Part shown: in pieces, positions 35,784-46,333 of the stretch
Numbering within the stretch: the first letter of the stretch is position 1
How the letters are laid out: every line of letters starts with the position of its first letter
Assembly (NCBI RefSeq): GCF_020172665.1
Contig: NZ_CP083985.1
Coordinates: 1,024,094-1,088,093, forward strand
DNA from: [Mycobacterium] zoologicum
Lineage (GTDB): Bacteria; Actinomycetota; Actinomycetes; Mycobacteriales; Mycobacteriaceae
DNA: 64,000 bases
Direction: 5' to 3'
Made by a program: the position numbers and the translations under genes
Notes under the pieces: model-generated
Told to the model about the DNA's origin: nothing
Databases searched by the model: none
The model's input: the letters and a program-made list of their open reading frames with translations, nothing else

Positions 35784-37750
35784 TGTGAATCTCCTTCGGG
35801 TTGTTCTACGCGGGCCAGTACGGCACCGACTTCGACTTGATCGCCGGGTTTGACGTCCAGTTGGGTGAGCACTCCGTCGGCCGGTGCTGTGATGGTGTGC
35901 TCCATCTTCATGGCTTCCAGCCAGATCAGCGGCTGGCCGCTGATCACCTGGTCGCCGACGGCGGCACCCAGCCGGATCACGTTGCCGGGCATGGGTGCCA
36001 GCAGCGATCCCTGCTCGACCGCGGAGTCCGGGTCGGGGAAGCGCGGCTGCGCCACCAGGTGTACCGGCCCGGCGGGGGAGTCGACGTAGATGTCGGCTCC
36101 GTACCTGGCGACGGCGAAGGCGCGCGCCACCCCGGTCGCATCCGCCAGCACCACCTGGCCCGGGGTGGACGAGACCAGGCTGACGTCGTCGTTGACGGTC
36201 AATCCGGTTCGGCTGAAACGGTATTCGACCCGGTGCTCGGCACCATCGTCGTCGGTGTAGGTCTTGGCCTGAAATCCCGACGCCACGTTGCGCCAACCGC
36301 CGGGAATGGAGCCGAATGCCTGTGCGGCGGCACGGTTCTGCGCCGCGTCGGCCAACGCGGCCGCCACCGCGGATGCCCGGACGGTCGCGGCGTCGGCCAG
36401 CGGCGCGGACAGTTCGGCCAGGCCGTGGGTGTCGAAGAACGCCGTGTCGGTGTCGCCGTCCAGGAATGCCGGATGCCGCAGCACATTGACCAGCAGGTCG
36501 CGGTTGGTGCGCAGGCCGTGCAGCCGGGCGCGGTGCAGCGCGGTGGCTAGCACGGTGGCCGCCTGCCGGCGGGTGGGTGCATAGCTGATCACCTTGGCCA
36601 GCATGGGGTCGTAATGGATCGACACCGTCGAGCCGTCCTCGATGCCGGAGTCCAGTCGAACCCCGGTGTGCCGGCACAGGGTGTGGAATCGTGCGGTGAC
36701 CCCGGGGATGTCGACGGCGTGCACCAGCCCGGCCTGTGGCTGCCAACCCCGCGCCGGGTCCTCGGCATACAGTCGCGCCTCGATGGAGTGGCCCTGCGCC
36801 GCAGGCGGTTCCGGGTCCAGTCGCGCGCCGTCGGCGACTGCCAGCTGCAGTTCGACCAGATCGCAGCCGGTGGTCTCCTCGGTAACCGGGTGCTCGACCT
36901 GCAGCCGGGTGTTCATCTCCAGGAAGTAGAACGCGCCGTTGTCGTCGGCCAGGAACTCCACCGTTCCTGCCCCGGTGTAGCCGATCGCGCCGGCGGCCAG
37001 CCGGGCGGCCTCGAACAGCCTGGCCCGCATGCCCGGTGTGCGTTCGACCAGGGGTGAGGGGGCTTCCTCGATGACCTTCTGGTGGCGGCGCTGAATGGAG
37101 CACTCCCGCTCACCGACCGCCCACACCGTGCCGTGCGCGTCGGCCATCACCTGCACCTCGATGTGGTGGCCGGTCGGCAGGTAGCGCTCGCAGAACACGG
37201 TCGGATCGCCGAAGGCCGATGCGGCCTCGCGCTGTGCGGCCGCGACCTCGTCGGCCAGCGCCGACAGTTCGTTGACCACCCGCATGCCGCGCCCACCGCC
37301 GCCGGCCGACGCCTTGACCAGCACCGGCAGTTGGTCGGCGGTGACAGTGGCCGGGTCGAGTTCTTCCAGAACCGGCACGCCGGCGGCGGCCATCATCTTC
37401 TTGGACTCGATCTTGGAGCCCATCGAGGTCACCGCGGCGACCGGCGGTCCGATCCAGGTCAGCCCGGCGGCCTGCACTGCGGCGGCGAATTCGGCGTTCT
37501 CGGAAAGGAATCCGTAACCGGGGTGGATGGCATCGGCGCCGGCGGCGCGGGCCGCGGCGATGATCGCCTCGGCTGACAGGTAGCTGGTGGTCTCCGGCAG
37601 GTGCACCTTCGCGTCGGCTTCGGCGACGTGCGGCATGCCGGCGTCGGGGTCGGTGTAGACCGCGACGGTGCCCAGGCCCAGCCGGCGGCAGGTAGTGAAG
37701 ACCCGCCGGGCGATCTCGCCGCGATTGGCCACCAGAACTGTTGTGATCAT
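35780..37750 (-). CDS. accA2: Acyl-CoA carboxylase alpha subunit (biotin carboxylase + BCCP)
   Basis: 656 residues. The N-terminal biotin carboxylase domain starts ITTVLVANRGEIARRVF, with the ATP-grasp glycine loop KASAGGGGRGMRVV and the catalytic EMNTRLQVEHPVTEE. The C-terminal biotinyl domain carries LIWLEAMKMEHTI, where the MKM lysine is biotinylated. It carboxylates its own biotin, and AccD2 then transfers CO2 to the acyl-CoA. It overlaps fadE12 by 4 nt and lies 8 bp after accD2. Confidence 0.95.
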   Translation of the reverse strand: MITTVLVANRGEIARRVFTTCRRLGLGTVAVYTDPDAGMPHVAEADAKVHLPETTSYLSAEAIIAAARAAGADAIHPGYGFLSENAEFAAAVQAAGLTWIGPPVAAVTSMGSKIESKKMMAAAGVPVLEELDPATVTADQLPVLVKASAGGGGRGMRVVNELSALADEVAAAQREAASAFGDPTVFCERYLPTGHHIEVQVMADAHGTVWAVGERECSIQRRHQKVIEEAPSPLVERTPGMRARLFEAARLAAGAIGYTGAGTVEFLADDNGAFYFLEMNTRLQVEHPVTEETTGCDLVELQLAVADGARLDPEPPAAQGHSIEARLYAEDPARGWQPQAGLVHAVDIPGVTARFHTLCRHTGVRLDSGIEDGSTVSIHYDPMLAKVISYAPTRRQAATVLATALHRARLHGLRTNRDLLVNVLRHPAFLDGDTDTAFFDTHGLAELSAPLADAATVRASAVAAALADAAQNRAAAQAFGSIPGGWRNVASGFQAKTYTDDDGAEHRVEYRFSRTGLTVNDDVSLVSSTPGQVVLADATGVARAFAVARYGADIYVDSPAGPVHLVAQPRFPDPDSAVEQGSLLAPMPGNVIRLGAAVGDQVISGQPLIWLEAMKMEHTITAPADGVLTQLDVKPGDQVEVGAVLARVEQPEGDSQ

Positions 37751-37758
37751 GTCGGTCC

Positions 37759-39354
37759 TCACATCCGGAAGACGCCGAAGTTCGACGTCCCCTTGATCGG
37801 GCCATTGGCGATGGCGGACAAGCACATTCCTACGACGGTGCGGGTGTCGCGCGGGTCGATCACCCCGTCGTCGTAAAGCCTGCCGGACAGGAACATCGGC
37901 AGTGACTCGGCCTCGATCTGGGCTTCGACGGCGGCGCGCAGCGCGGCGTCGGCCTCCTCGTCGACTTCCTGTCCGCGCGCGGCCGCGGCGGCCCGGCTCA
38001 CGATCGAGAGCACACCTGCCAGTTGTGCTCCGCCCATCACCGCCGACTTCGCCGACGGCCAGGCGAACATGAACCGCGGGTTGTAGGCGCGCCCGCACAT
38101 GCCGTAATTGCCCGCACCATAAGATGCGCCGATCACCAGCGAAATGTGCGGCACGGTGGAGTTCGACACCGCGTTGATCATCATGGAGCCGTGCTTGATC
38201 ATGCCGCCTTCCTCATAGGCGCGCCCGACCATGTAGCCGGTGGTGTTGTGCACGAACAGCAGTGGGGTGTCATAGCGGTTGGCCAGCTGGATGAATTGGG
38301 TGGCCTTCTGCGCCTCCTCGCTGAACAGCACACCGCGCGCGTTGGCCAGAATGCCCACCGGGTAGCCGTGCAACCGGGCCCAGCCGGTGACCAGCGACGA
38401 GCCGTACAGCGGCTTGAACTCATCGAAGTCGGAGCCGTCGACGATCCGGGCGATCACCTCGCGCGGGTCGAACGGGATCCGCAGGTCGGCCGGCACGATG
38501 CCGATCAACTCTTCGGTGTCGTACTCGGGTTCGACGACGGCGACGGGTTGGGGGCCCCGCTTGACCCAGTTGAGCCGGGCCACGATGCGCCGCCCGACCC
38601 GGATCGCGTCGGTTTCGTCGACGGCGAAGTAGTCGGCCAGCCCCGACGTGCGGGCGTGCATCTCCGCGCCGCCGAGGGCTTCGTCGTCGGACTCCTCACC
38701 GGTGGCCATCTTCACCAGCGGCGGACCGGCCAGGAACACCTTCGAGCGTTCCTTGATCATGACGACGTGGTCGGACATGCCGGGGATGTAGGCGCCGCCG
38801 GCCGTGGAGTTGCCGAACACCAGGGCGATGGTGGGGATGCCGGCTGCCGACAGCCGGGTCAGGTCGCGGAACATTTGCCCGCCGGGGATGAAGATCTCCT
38901 TCTGGGTGGGCAGGTCCGCGCCGCCGGACTCGACCAGCGAGATCACCGGCAGCCGGTTCTCGTACGCTATCTGGTTGGCCCGCAGCACCTTCCGCAGCGT
39001 CCACGGGTTGGAGGTGCCGCCCTTGACGGTCGGGTCGTTGGCGACCAGCAGACACTCCACCCCGGACACCACGCCGATCCCGGTGACCACGCTGGCCCCG
39101 ACCTGAAATGAACTGCCCCAGCCCGCCAGCGGGCACAGTTCCAGGAATGGCGAGTCCGGGTCGATGAGCAGCTCGATGCGTTCCCGGGCGGTGAGTTTGC
39201 CTCGGGCGTAGTGCCGTTCGACGTATTTAGCGCCGCCGCCGGCCAGCGCCTTGGCGTGCTCGGCGTCGAGTTCGGTGAGCTTCTCGGTGAGCGCGGACGC
39301 CGCGTCGGCGTATGCGGCCGACGACGGGTCCAACCTGGACTTCAGTACGGTCAT
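37759..39354 (-). CDS. accD2: Acyl-CoA carboxylase beta subunit (carboxyltransferase)
   Basis: 531 residues. The paired crotonase-like N- and C-domains of a methylcrotonyl/geranyl-CoA-type carboxyltransferase are visible: HYARGKLTARERIELLIDP, NDPTVKGGTSNPWTLRK, SGGADLPTQKEIFIPGGQMF, FGNSTAGGAYIPGMSDH and GASYGAGNYGMCGRAYNPRF. The gene context (FadE, EchA, AtuA-like) favours a branched unsaturated acyl-CoA substrate, not acetyl- or propionyl-CoA. It overlaps fadE13 by 4 nt. Confidence 0.94.
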   Translation of the reverse strand: MTVLKSRLDPSSAAYADAASALTEKLTELDAEHAKALAGGGAKYVERHYARGKLTARERIELLIDPDSPFLELCPLAGWGSSFQVGASVVTGIGVVSGVECLLVANDPTVKGGTSNPWTLRKVLRANQIAYENRLPVISLVESGGADLPTQKEIFIPGGQMFRDLTRLSAAGIPTIALVFGNSTAGGAYIPGMSDHVVMIKERSKVFLAGPPLVKMATGEESDDEALGGAEMHARTSGLADYFAVDETDAIRVGRRIVARLNWVKRGPQPVAVVEPEYDTEELIGIVPADLRIPFDPREVIARIVDGSDFDEFKPLYGSSLVTGWARLHGYPVGILANARGVLFSEEAQKATQFIQLANRYDTPLLFVHNTTGYMVGRAYEEGGMIKHGSMMINAVSNSTVPHISLVIGASYGAGNYGMCGRAYNPRFMFAWPSAKSAVMGGAQLAGVLSIVSRAAAAARGQEVDEEADAALRAAVEAQIEAESLPMFLSGRLYDDGVIDPRDTRTVVGMCLSAIANGPIKGTSNFGVFRM

Positions 39355-40499
39355 GATTGGTATCCAAGCGTTTTGGCGGCCAATGAGGTGAGGATTTCGG
39401 TGGTTCCGCCGCCGATCCCGATGATCCGCATATCGCGGTACTGGCGTTCCACCTCGGACTCGGACATGTAGCCCATGCCGCCGAACAGCTGCACAGCCTG
39501 GTTGGCCACCCACTCGCCCGCCTCGACCGCGGTGTTCTTGGCGAAACACACCTCGGCGATCAGGTTGAACTCCCCGGCCAGCTGCCGCTCGACGACGTGA
39601 CGGGTGTAGACCCGGGCCACGTCGATCCGGCGCGCCATCTCGGCCAGGGTGTTCTGCACGGCCTGCCGCGAGATCAGCGGACGGCCGAAGGTCTCCCGGT
39701 CCCGGCACCAGGCCAGCGTCAGCTCCAGGCAGCGCTGTGCACTGGCGTAGGCCTGCGCGGCCAGCCCGACCCGTTCGGAGACGAAGGCCGCGGCGATCTG
39801 GGCGAAACCTGTGTTCTCCGCGCCGACCAGGTTTGCCGCCGGCACCCGGGCATCGACGTAGGACAGCTCGGCGGTGTCCGAGGAGCGCCAGCCCATCTTG
39901 TCCAGCTTGCGGCTCACCTCGAATCCGGGGGTGCCCTTCTCCACCACCAGCAGCGACACCCCGGCTGCCCCAGGCCCGCCGGTGCGCACCGCGGTCACCA
40001 CGTAGTCGGCGCGCACCGCGGAGGTGATGAAGGTCTTGGAGCCGTTGACCACATAGTGGTCGCCGTCGCGGACCGCGGTGGTGCGCAGGTGCCCGACGTC
40101 CGAGCCGCCGCCGGGTTCGGTGATGGCCAGCGAGCCGATCTTCTCGCCGGCCAGCGTCGGGGCGACGAACTCCTCGATGAGGCGGGCGTCACCCGAAGCG
40201 ATCATGTGCGGCACCGCGATACCGCAGGTGAACAACGACGCGAACACCCCGCCGGGTGCCCCGGCGGCGTGCATCTCCTCACAGATGACCACCGCGTCGG
40301 CGCCGTCGCCGCCACCGCCGCCGACCTCCTCGGGGAAGCCCGCCCCCAGCAGGCCTGCCTCGGCGGCCTTGCGGTGCAGTTCGCGGGGCAGCTCGCCGGA
40401 GCGTTCCCATTCATCGACGTTCGGAGCGATCTCGCGTTCGACGAACCCGCGCACGGTCTTTCGCAGCGCCTCGCGTTCAGGGGAGTTCCAGATGCTCAC
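39351..40499 (-). CDS. fadE13: Acyl-CoA dehydrogenase (FadE13-like)
   Basis: 382 residues from GTG 40499. Motifs include LAITEPGGGSDVGHLRT, GSKTFITSAVRADYVV and DKMGWRSSDTAELSYVDARV. Near the C-terminus, LFGGMGYMSESEVERQYRDM and IIGIGGGTTEI are typical of isovaleryl/citronellyl-type dehydrogenases. GTG overlaps the upstream stop as GTGA. It is distinct from FadE12, so the operon encodes two successive or alternative oxidations. Confidence 0.93.
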   Translation of the reverse strand: MSIWNSPEREALRKTVRGFVEREIAPNVDEWERSGELPRELHRKAAEAGLLGAGFPEEVGGGGGDGADAVVICEEMHAAGAPGGVFASLFTCGIAVPHMIASGDARLIEEFVAPTLAGEKIGSLAITEPGGGSDVGHLRTTAVRDGDHYVVNGSKTFITSAVRADYVVTAVRTGGPGAAGVSLLVVEKGTPGFEVSRKLDKMGWRSSDTAELSYVDARVPAANLVGAENTGFAQIAAAFVSERVGLAAQAYASAQRCLELTLAWCRDRETFGRPLISRQAVQNTLAEMARRIDVARVYTRHVVERQLAGEFNLIAEVCFAKNTAVEAGEWVANQAVQLFGGMGYMSESEVERQYRDMRIIGIGGGTTEILTSLAAKTLGYQS

Positions 40500-42196
40500 A
40501 ACAACCTTTCCGGTATGTCGATGTGCCGGCTGCGCAGCCATTCGCCCAGCCCTTTGGCCTGCGGATCGAACCGGGCGTTATAGGCCACGCCCTGCCCGAG
40601 AATGTCTTCGATGACGAAGTTCACCGCGCGCAGCTTCGGCAGCAGGTGACGGGTGACCGGCAGTTCGGCGGTCTCGGGCAGCAGCTCGCGCAGCTTGGCT
40701 ACCGTCAGGGTGTGGGCCAGCCAGCGCCACTGCTCGTCGGTGCGCACCCACACCCCGACGTTGGCCGAGCCGCCTTTGTCGCCGCTGCGGGCGCCGGCGA
40801 TCGACCCCAGCGGGGCGCGCCGGGTCGGGCCGGCCGGTGGTGGTTCGGGAAGGTCGGGTTCGGAGGCAGCGGCGAGTTCGAGCGTTTCGGTGGCGGGCGC
40901 GATGTCGGTGCGCGACCCGTCGGCGTGCACCGCGACGTGCGGCACCTCATCGGCGGGGACATAGCCCGGGGTGAACACCCCGTAGACCTGGCCGTCGCCG
41001 GGCGGGGTGGTGACGCAGAAACCGGGGTAGCTGGCCAGCCCCAGTTCGATGGCCGGCGCGGTGAACTGTCGGCCGACCTTGGCGGGGTCGCGGTCGCGGA
41101 CCGCGCAGTGCAGCAGGGCGCTCGCCGCCTCCTCGGTGTCGGCGTCGACGTGGTCGGTGCGGGCAAGCGTCCACTCCAGTTCGGCGGGCCGAACCGTCAG
41201 GGCCGCCTCCAGTTGGGCCTGGATCAAGGCGGCCTTCGCTTCGATGTCCAGTCCGGTCAGCACGAACGTGAACGCGTTGCGGAAGCCGCCGATGCTGTTG
41301 CACGACACCTTCAGCGTCGGCGGCGGCGGCTCGCCGGTCACCCCGGAGATGCGCACCCGGTCCGGGCCGTCGGGGCTCAGCTCGATGCTGTCCATCCGGG
41401 CGGTGACGTCCGGGTTGGCGTACCGGGCGCCGGTGACCTCGTAGAGCAGTTGCGCGGTGACGGTGTCCACGCTGACCAGGCCGCCGGTGCCGGGGTGTTT
41501 GGTGATCACCGATGAGCCGTCGGGGTAGATCTCGGCCAGCGGGAAACCGGCATGCAGCATCTGTGCCGTCGGAATCTCGGTGAAGAAGGCGTAGTTGCCC
41601 CCGCTGGCCTGGACACCGCACTCGATCACATGGCCGGCGACCACCGCCCCGGCGAGCCGGTCGTAGTCGGTGCGGCCCCAGCCGAAGTGCGCGGCGGCCG
41701 GGCCGACGATCACCGAGGCGTCGGTCACCCGGCCGGTGATCACCACGTCGGCTCCGGAGTTCAGGCACTCGACGATGCCCCAGCCGCCCAGGTAGGCGTT
41801 CGCCGTCAGGGGGCTGCCCAGCCCGAGCTCGGCCGCGCGGGGGAGCAGGTCGTCGCCCTCGACGTGGGCGACGGTGGCCGGGATACCCAACCGGTCGGCC
41901 AGTTCGCGTACCGCGGTGGCCAGACCGGCCGGATTGAGCCCGCCGGCATTGGCCACGATGCGCACGCCCTTGTCGTGGGCCAAGCCGAGGCATTGTTCGA
42001 GTTGGGTGAGGAAGGTCTTGGCGTAGCCGCGCTCCGGGTGCTTCATCCGGTCACGGCCCAGGATCAACATGGTCAGCTCGGCGAGGTAGTCGCCGGTGAC
42101 AAAGTCCAGGTCACCTTGGGTGAGCATCTCGCGCATCGCGGCATGTCGATCGCCGTAGAAGCCCGAGCAGTTGCCGATCCGAACGGCTGCCGTCAT
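40496..42196 (-). CDS. AtuA-like acyclic terpene utilisation family protein (DUF1446 + C-terminal AtuA domain)
   Basis: 566 residues from ATG 42196. GGGAGGG at 42201-42207 decides this start over the ATG at 42211. The N-terminal DUF1446 domain starts VRIGNCSGFYGDRHAAMREML and has IVANAGGLNPAGLATAV and DVVITGRVTDASVIVGPA. The C-terminal ~110 residues (GSIAGARSGDKGGSANVGVW) are the small AtuA-associated domain. Biochemical function is unknown even in Pseudomonas, where AtuA is tied to citronellol/geraniol use. It is first in the operon, directly under a TetR-type palindrome, and is comparable to Rv0976c. Confidence 0.88.
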   Translation of the reverse strand: MTAAVRIGNCSGFYGDRHAAMREMLTQGDLDFVTGDYLAELTMLILGRDRMKHPERGYAKTFLTQLEQCLGLAHDKGVRIVANAGGLNPAGLATAVRELADRLGIPATVAHVEGDDLLPRAAELGLGSPLTANAYLGGWGIVECLNSGADVVITGRVTDASVIVGPAAAHFGWGRTDYDRLAGAVVAGHVIECGVQASGGNYAFFTEIPTAQMLHAGFPLAEIYPDGSSVITKHPGTGGLVSVDTVTAQLLYEVTGARYANPDVTARMDSIELSPDGPDRVRISGVTGEPPPPTLKVSCNSIGGFRNAFTFVLTGLDIEAKAALIQAQLEAALTVRPAELEWTLARTDHVDADTEEAASALLHCAVRDRDPAKVGRQFTAPAIELGLASYPGFCVTTPPGDGQVYGVFTPGYVPADEVPHVAVHADGSRTDIAPATETLELAAASEPDLPEPPPAGPTRRAPLGSIAGARSGDKGGSANVGVWVRTDEQWRWLAHTLTVAKLRELLPETAELPVTRHLLPKLRAVNFVIEDILGQGVAYNARFDPQAKGLGEWLRSRHIDIPERLL

Positions 42197-42213
42197 CGGC
42201 CCTCCCATCAATC

Positions 42214-42229
42214 AACCAACCGGTAGGTT
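42214..42229. promoter_or_regulatory. TetR-type palindromic operator upstream of the acc/fad operon
   Basis: AACCAACCGGTAGGTT is palindromic at 14 of 16 positions around a central ACCGGT. It lies 18 bp upstream of the ATG at 42196, so a bound repressor would block initiation. It resembles the AACC..GGTT operators used by mycobacterial TetR/FadR-like repressors of acyl-CoA genes. The cognate regulator is not in the adjacent sequence. Confidence 0.65.
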
Positions 42230-42372
42230 AGTCGGTACCAAGGGTGTCGCGTCAAGGTGTCTCAGCCGACGGGTCTAACCATTTTGGAGCCGACGCTGGT
42301 CACCCGCTATCCTTTCGGGAGTCCGTCGCTGGCGTCTAGCGGCAATATGTCAACTTGAGGAGAGGCTCGACC

Positions 42373-42546
42373 ATGGCCGTGCCGAAGCGCAGGATGTCGC
42401 GCGCGAACACCCGTAGTCGCCGCGCGCAGTGGAAGGCCGAGGAAACCGGCCTGGTCAACGTGTCGGTCGCCGGCCGGGCGCACAAGGTTCCGCGCCGGTT
42501 GCTGAAGGCCGCTCGGCTGGGCCTGATCGACCTCGACCGCCGCTAA
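42373..42546 (+). CDS. rpmF: 50S ribosomal protein L32 (zinc-free type)
   Basis: 57 residues: [20 protein letters not shown] then a basic tail ending LIDLDRR. The four zinc-binding Cys residues of the C+ form are absent, so this is the zinc-independent version. GAGGAGAGG lies 8-16 bp before ATG 42373; an in-frame ATG at 42355 is rejected. It stands alone between the acc operon (divergent) and mprAB. Confidence 0.96.
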   Translation: MAVPKRRMSRANTRSRRAQWKAEETGLVNVSVAGRAHKVPRRLLKAARLGLIDLDRR

Positions 42547-42629
42547 AAGGCCTAAATAAGGCCTAATAAGGTCCCGACACGAGCGGTGCCTTACCCACCA
42601 GAACGCCCATCAATGATTGGATGGCAGTC

Positions 42630-43322
42630 ATGGCTACCCGGGTACTGGTTGTAGATGACGACCGCGCAGTGCGCGAATCACTGCGCAGGTCTCTCTCGTT
42701 CAATGGCTATTCGGTCTCGCTGGCCACCGACGGCGTCGAGGCGCTCGAGGCGATCACCAGCGATCGTCCGGACGCGATGATTCTCGACGTGATGATGCCG
42801 CGGCTGGACGGCCTGGAGGTCTGCCGTCAGCTGCGCAGCACCGGTGACGACCTGCCGATCCTGGTGCTGACCGCCCGCGACTCGGTCTCCGAGCGGGTGG
42901 CGGGCCTGGACGCCGGCGCCGACGACTACCTGCCCAAGCCGTTCGCCCTGGAGGAACTGCTGGCGCGGATGCGGGCGCTGCTGCGCCGCACCACCGCCGA
43001 GGACCTGTCGGAGTCGGTGGCGATGTCGTTCGAGGACCTGACGCTGGACCCGGTGACCCGCGAGGTCACCCGCGGTGAGCGTCAGATCAGCCTGACCCGT
43101 ACCGAGTTCGCGCTGCTGGAGATGCTGATCGCCAACCCGCGCCGGGTGCTGACCCGTAGCCGCATCCTCGAAGAGGTGTGGGGCTTCGACTTCCCGACCT
43201 CGGGCAATGCGCTTGAGGTCTACATCGGGTACCTGCGTCGCAAGACCGAAGCCGAAGGGGAGCCACGGTTGATCTACACCGTTCGCGGTGTGGGTTACGT
43301 GCTGCGCGAGACCCCACCCTGA
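42630..43322 (+). CDS. mprA: Response regulator MprA (OmpR family)
   Basis: 230 residues from ATG 42630, the length of M. tuberculosis MprA; an in-frame ATG at 42621 would add three residues. The receiver is [20 protein letters not shown] with phospho-Asp in [12 protein letters not shown] and Lys in [12 protein letters not shown]. The winged-helix output includes [33 protein letters not shown] and [12 protein letters not shown]. It controls the envelope-stress regulon (sigE, sigB, pepD in studied species). ATG of mprB overlaps its TGA. Confidence 0.96.
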   Translation: MATRVLVVDDDRAVRESLRRSLSFNGYSVSLATDGVEALEAITSDRPDAMILDVMMPRLDGLEVCRQLRSTGDDLPILVLTARDSVSERVAGLDAGADDYLPKPFALEELLARMRALLRRTTAEDLSESVAMSFEDLTLDPVTREVTRGERQISLTRTEFALLEMLIANPRRVLTRSRILEEVWGFDFPTSGNALEVYIGYLRRKTEAEGEPRLIYTVRGVGYVLRETPP

Positions 43323-44779
43323 TGCAGCTGTTCCGCCGGAGGCAGGGCGGCGATACAGACGAACAGAAGACTTCCCTGTCGTTGCGCTGGCGGGTGATGC
43401 TGCTGGCGATGTCGATGGTGGCATTGGTAGTCATCCTGATGGCCGTCGCCGTCTACGCGGTGATCTCGGCGGCGCTGTACAAAGACATCGACAATCAGCT
43501 GCAGAGTCGCACCGAGATGCTGATCGCCAGCGGCTCGCTGGCCGCCGATCCGCGCAAGGCCATCGAGGGCACCGCCTACTCCGACGTCAACGCCATGCTG
43601 GTCAACCCGGGCCGGTCGATCTACACCGCCAATCAGCCGGGCCAGCGGATGCCGGTGGGGCCGCAGGAGAAGGCCGTCATCCGCGGCGAGCTGTTCCTGT
43701 CGCGGCGCACCGCCGCAGGCCAGCGGGTCTTGGCGGTGCATCTGCCCAACGGCAGCACGCTGCTGATCTCCAAGAGCCTCGCCCCCACCCGGGCGGTCAC
43801 GATAAAGCTGCGCTGGGTGCTGCTGGTCGTAGGCGGGGCGGGAGTGGTGGTGGCTGCGGTGGCCGGCGGCATGGTCACCCGCACCGGCTTGAGACCGGTG
43901 GGCCGACTCACCGAGGCGGCCGAGCGGGTGGCCCGCACCGACGATCTGCATCCGATTCCGGTCTACGGCAGCGACGAACTGGCGCGGCTCACCGAGGCCT
44001 TCAACGCCATGCTGCGAGCGCTGGCCGAGTCGCGCGAACGCCAGGCCCGACTGGTCGCCGACGCGGGGCACGAACTGAAGACTCCGTTGACGTCGTTGCG
44101 CACCAACGTCGAGCTGCTGATGGCCTCGGCCGCGCCCGGCGCCCCGCCGCTGCCCGAAGAGGAGATGGCTGAACTGCGTGCGGACGCGATCGGTCAGATC
44201 GAGGAATTGTCCACGCTGGTAGGCGATTTGGTGGACCTCACCCGTGATGACCAGCGCGAGGCGGTGGTCGAGCAGGTGGACATCACCGAAGTCGTCGATC
44301 GCAGCATGGAACGAGTCAGGCGGCGCCGCAACGACATCGAGTTCGACATCCAGGTGCTGCCCTGGTACGTGCACGGCGACGCCGCGGGCCTCTCGCGTGC
44401 GGTGTTGAACATGCTCGACAACGCCGCCAAGTGGAGCCCCTCCGGAGGCGTGGTCGGGCTGCGGATGCGGCGCCTGGACTCCACCCACGTCGAGATGGTG
44501 GTCTCCGACCAGGGCCCGGGAATCCCGGAGGACCAACGGGAATTGGTGTTCGAACGGTTCTACCGGTCCGACCAGGCCCGGGCGATGCCCGGTTCGGGGC
44601 TGGGGTTGGCGATCGTCAAACAGGTGGTGCTCAAACACGGCGGTGCGATCACCATCGAAGACACCGCGCCGGGAGGCAAACCGCCCGGCACGTCGATCCG
44701 AATGGTGCTGCCCGGCTCGCCCGTCTCCGGCGGCGCCGAATCGGCCGCAACAGTCACAGGCGGTTCTCAGTCCGCGTAG
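43322..44779 (+). CDS. mprB: Sensor histidine kinase MprB
   Basis: 485 residues. TM1 is at ~24-47 (VMLLAMSMVALVVILMAVAV) and TM2 at ~164-184 (WVLLVVGGAGVVVAAVAGG), enclosing a ~115-aa extracytoplasmic sensor. HAMP follows from RTGLRPVGRLTEAAERV. The H box is DAGHELKTPLTSLRTN, the N box LNMLDNAAKWSP, and the G boxes DQGPGIPEDQ and GSGLGLAIVKQ. In studied mycobacteria the loop responds to surfactant and envelope stress and is held by DnaK. It is coupled to mprA and followed 54 bp later by pepD. Confidence 0.96.
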   Translation: MQLFRRRQGGDTDEQKTSLSLRWRVMLLAMSMVALVVILMAVAVYAVISAALYKDIDNQLQSRTEMLIASGSLAADPRKAIEGTAYSDVNAMLVNPGRSIYTANQPGQRMPVGPQEKAVIRGELFLSRRTAAGQRVLAVHLPNGSTLLISKSLAPTRAVTIKLRWVLLVVGGAGVVVAAVAGGMVTRTGLRPVGRLTEAAERVARTDDLHPIPVYGSDELARLTEAFNAMLRALAESRERQARLVADAGHELKTPLTSLRTNVELLMASAAPGAPPLPEEEMAELRADAIGQIEELSTLVGDLVDLTRDDQREAVVEQVDITEVVDRSMERVRRRRNDIEFDIQVLPWYVHGDAAGLSRAVLNMLDNAAKWSPSGGVVGLRMRRLDSTHVEMVVSDQGPGIPEDQRELVFERFYRSDQARAMPGSGLGLAIVKQVVLKHGGAITIEDTAPGGKPPGTSIRMVLPGSPVSGGAESAATVTGGSQSA

Positions 44780-44833
44780 GCATGGTGGTGAAGCAACGTC
44801 GCCGCAGCCGCGTCACTAGGAGTAGTCAACACA

Positions 44834-46174
<1,341 letters not shown>

Positions 46175-46210
46175 CGGGTTGGTGAGTGCGGGGCGGGAAA
46201 CCGTGCTGGT

Positions 46211-46258
46211 GCGGCGGTCCCAGCTTCCCCTCTCCTTCGTCGAGCCTCGCTGAACCGC
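46211..46258. repeat. 48-bp dispersed repeat, intergenic copy 1
   Basis: It is identical over 48 bp to the copy at 46268 and 46/48 to the one in echA7. Its ends are imperfect inverted repeats. It lies in the pepD-moaB2 gap, where the two copies form a tandem with a 9-bp spacer. On the minus strand it could encode GSARLDEGEGKLGPP, but no gene signals accompany it. Confidence 0.93.
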
Positions 46259-46267
46259 GGATTTGAT

Positions 46268-46315
46268 GCGGCGGTCCCAGCTTCCCCTCTCCTTCGTCGA
46301 GCCTCGCTGAACCGC
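46268..46315. repeat. 48-bp dispersed repeat, intergenic copy 2
   Basis: It is the second of the tandem pair, ending 18 bp before the moaB2 start. The pair could fold on itself or act as a transcription attenuator between pepD and moaB2. Confidence 0.93.
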
Positions 46316-46333
46316 CGGTATACGGTTGCACCC

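Noticed and set aside
42547..42629. Tandem AAGGCCTAA motifs between rpmF and mprA as an MprA binding box
   Set aside because: They do not match the MprA box closely enough to claim. They could be simple AT-rich repeats near the promoter.
46211..46315. Possible CRISPR-like array
   Set aside because: Only two repeat units with a 9-bp spacer, a third copy 12 kb away inside a gene, and no cas genes.
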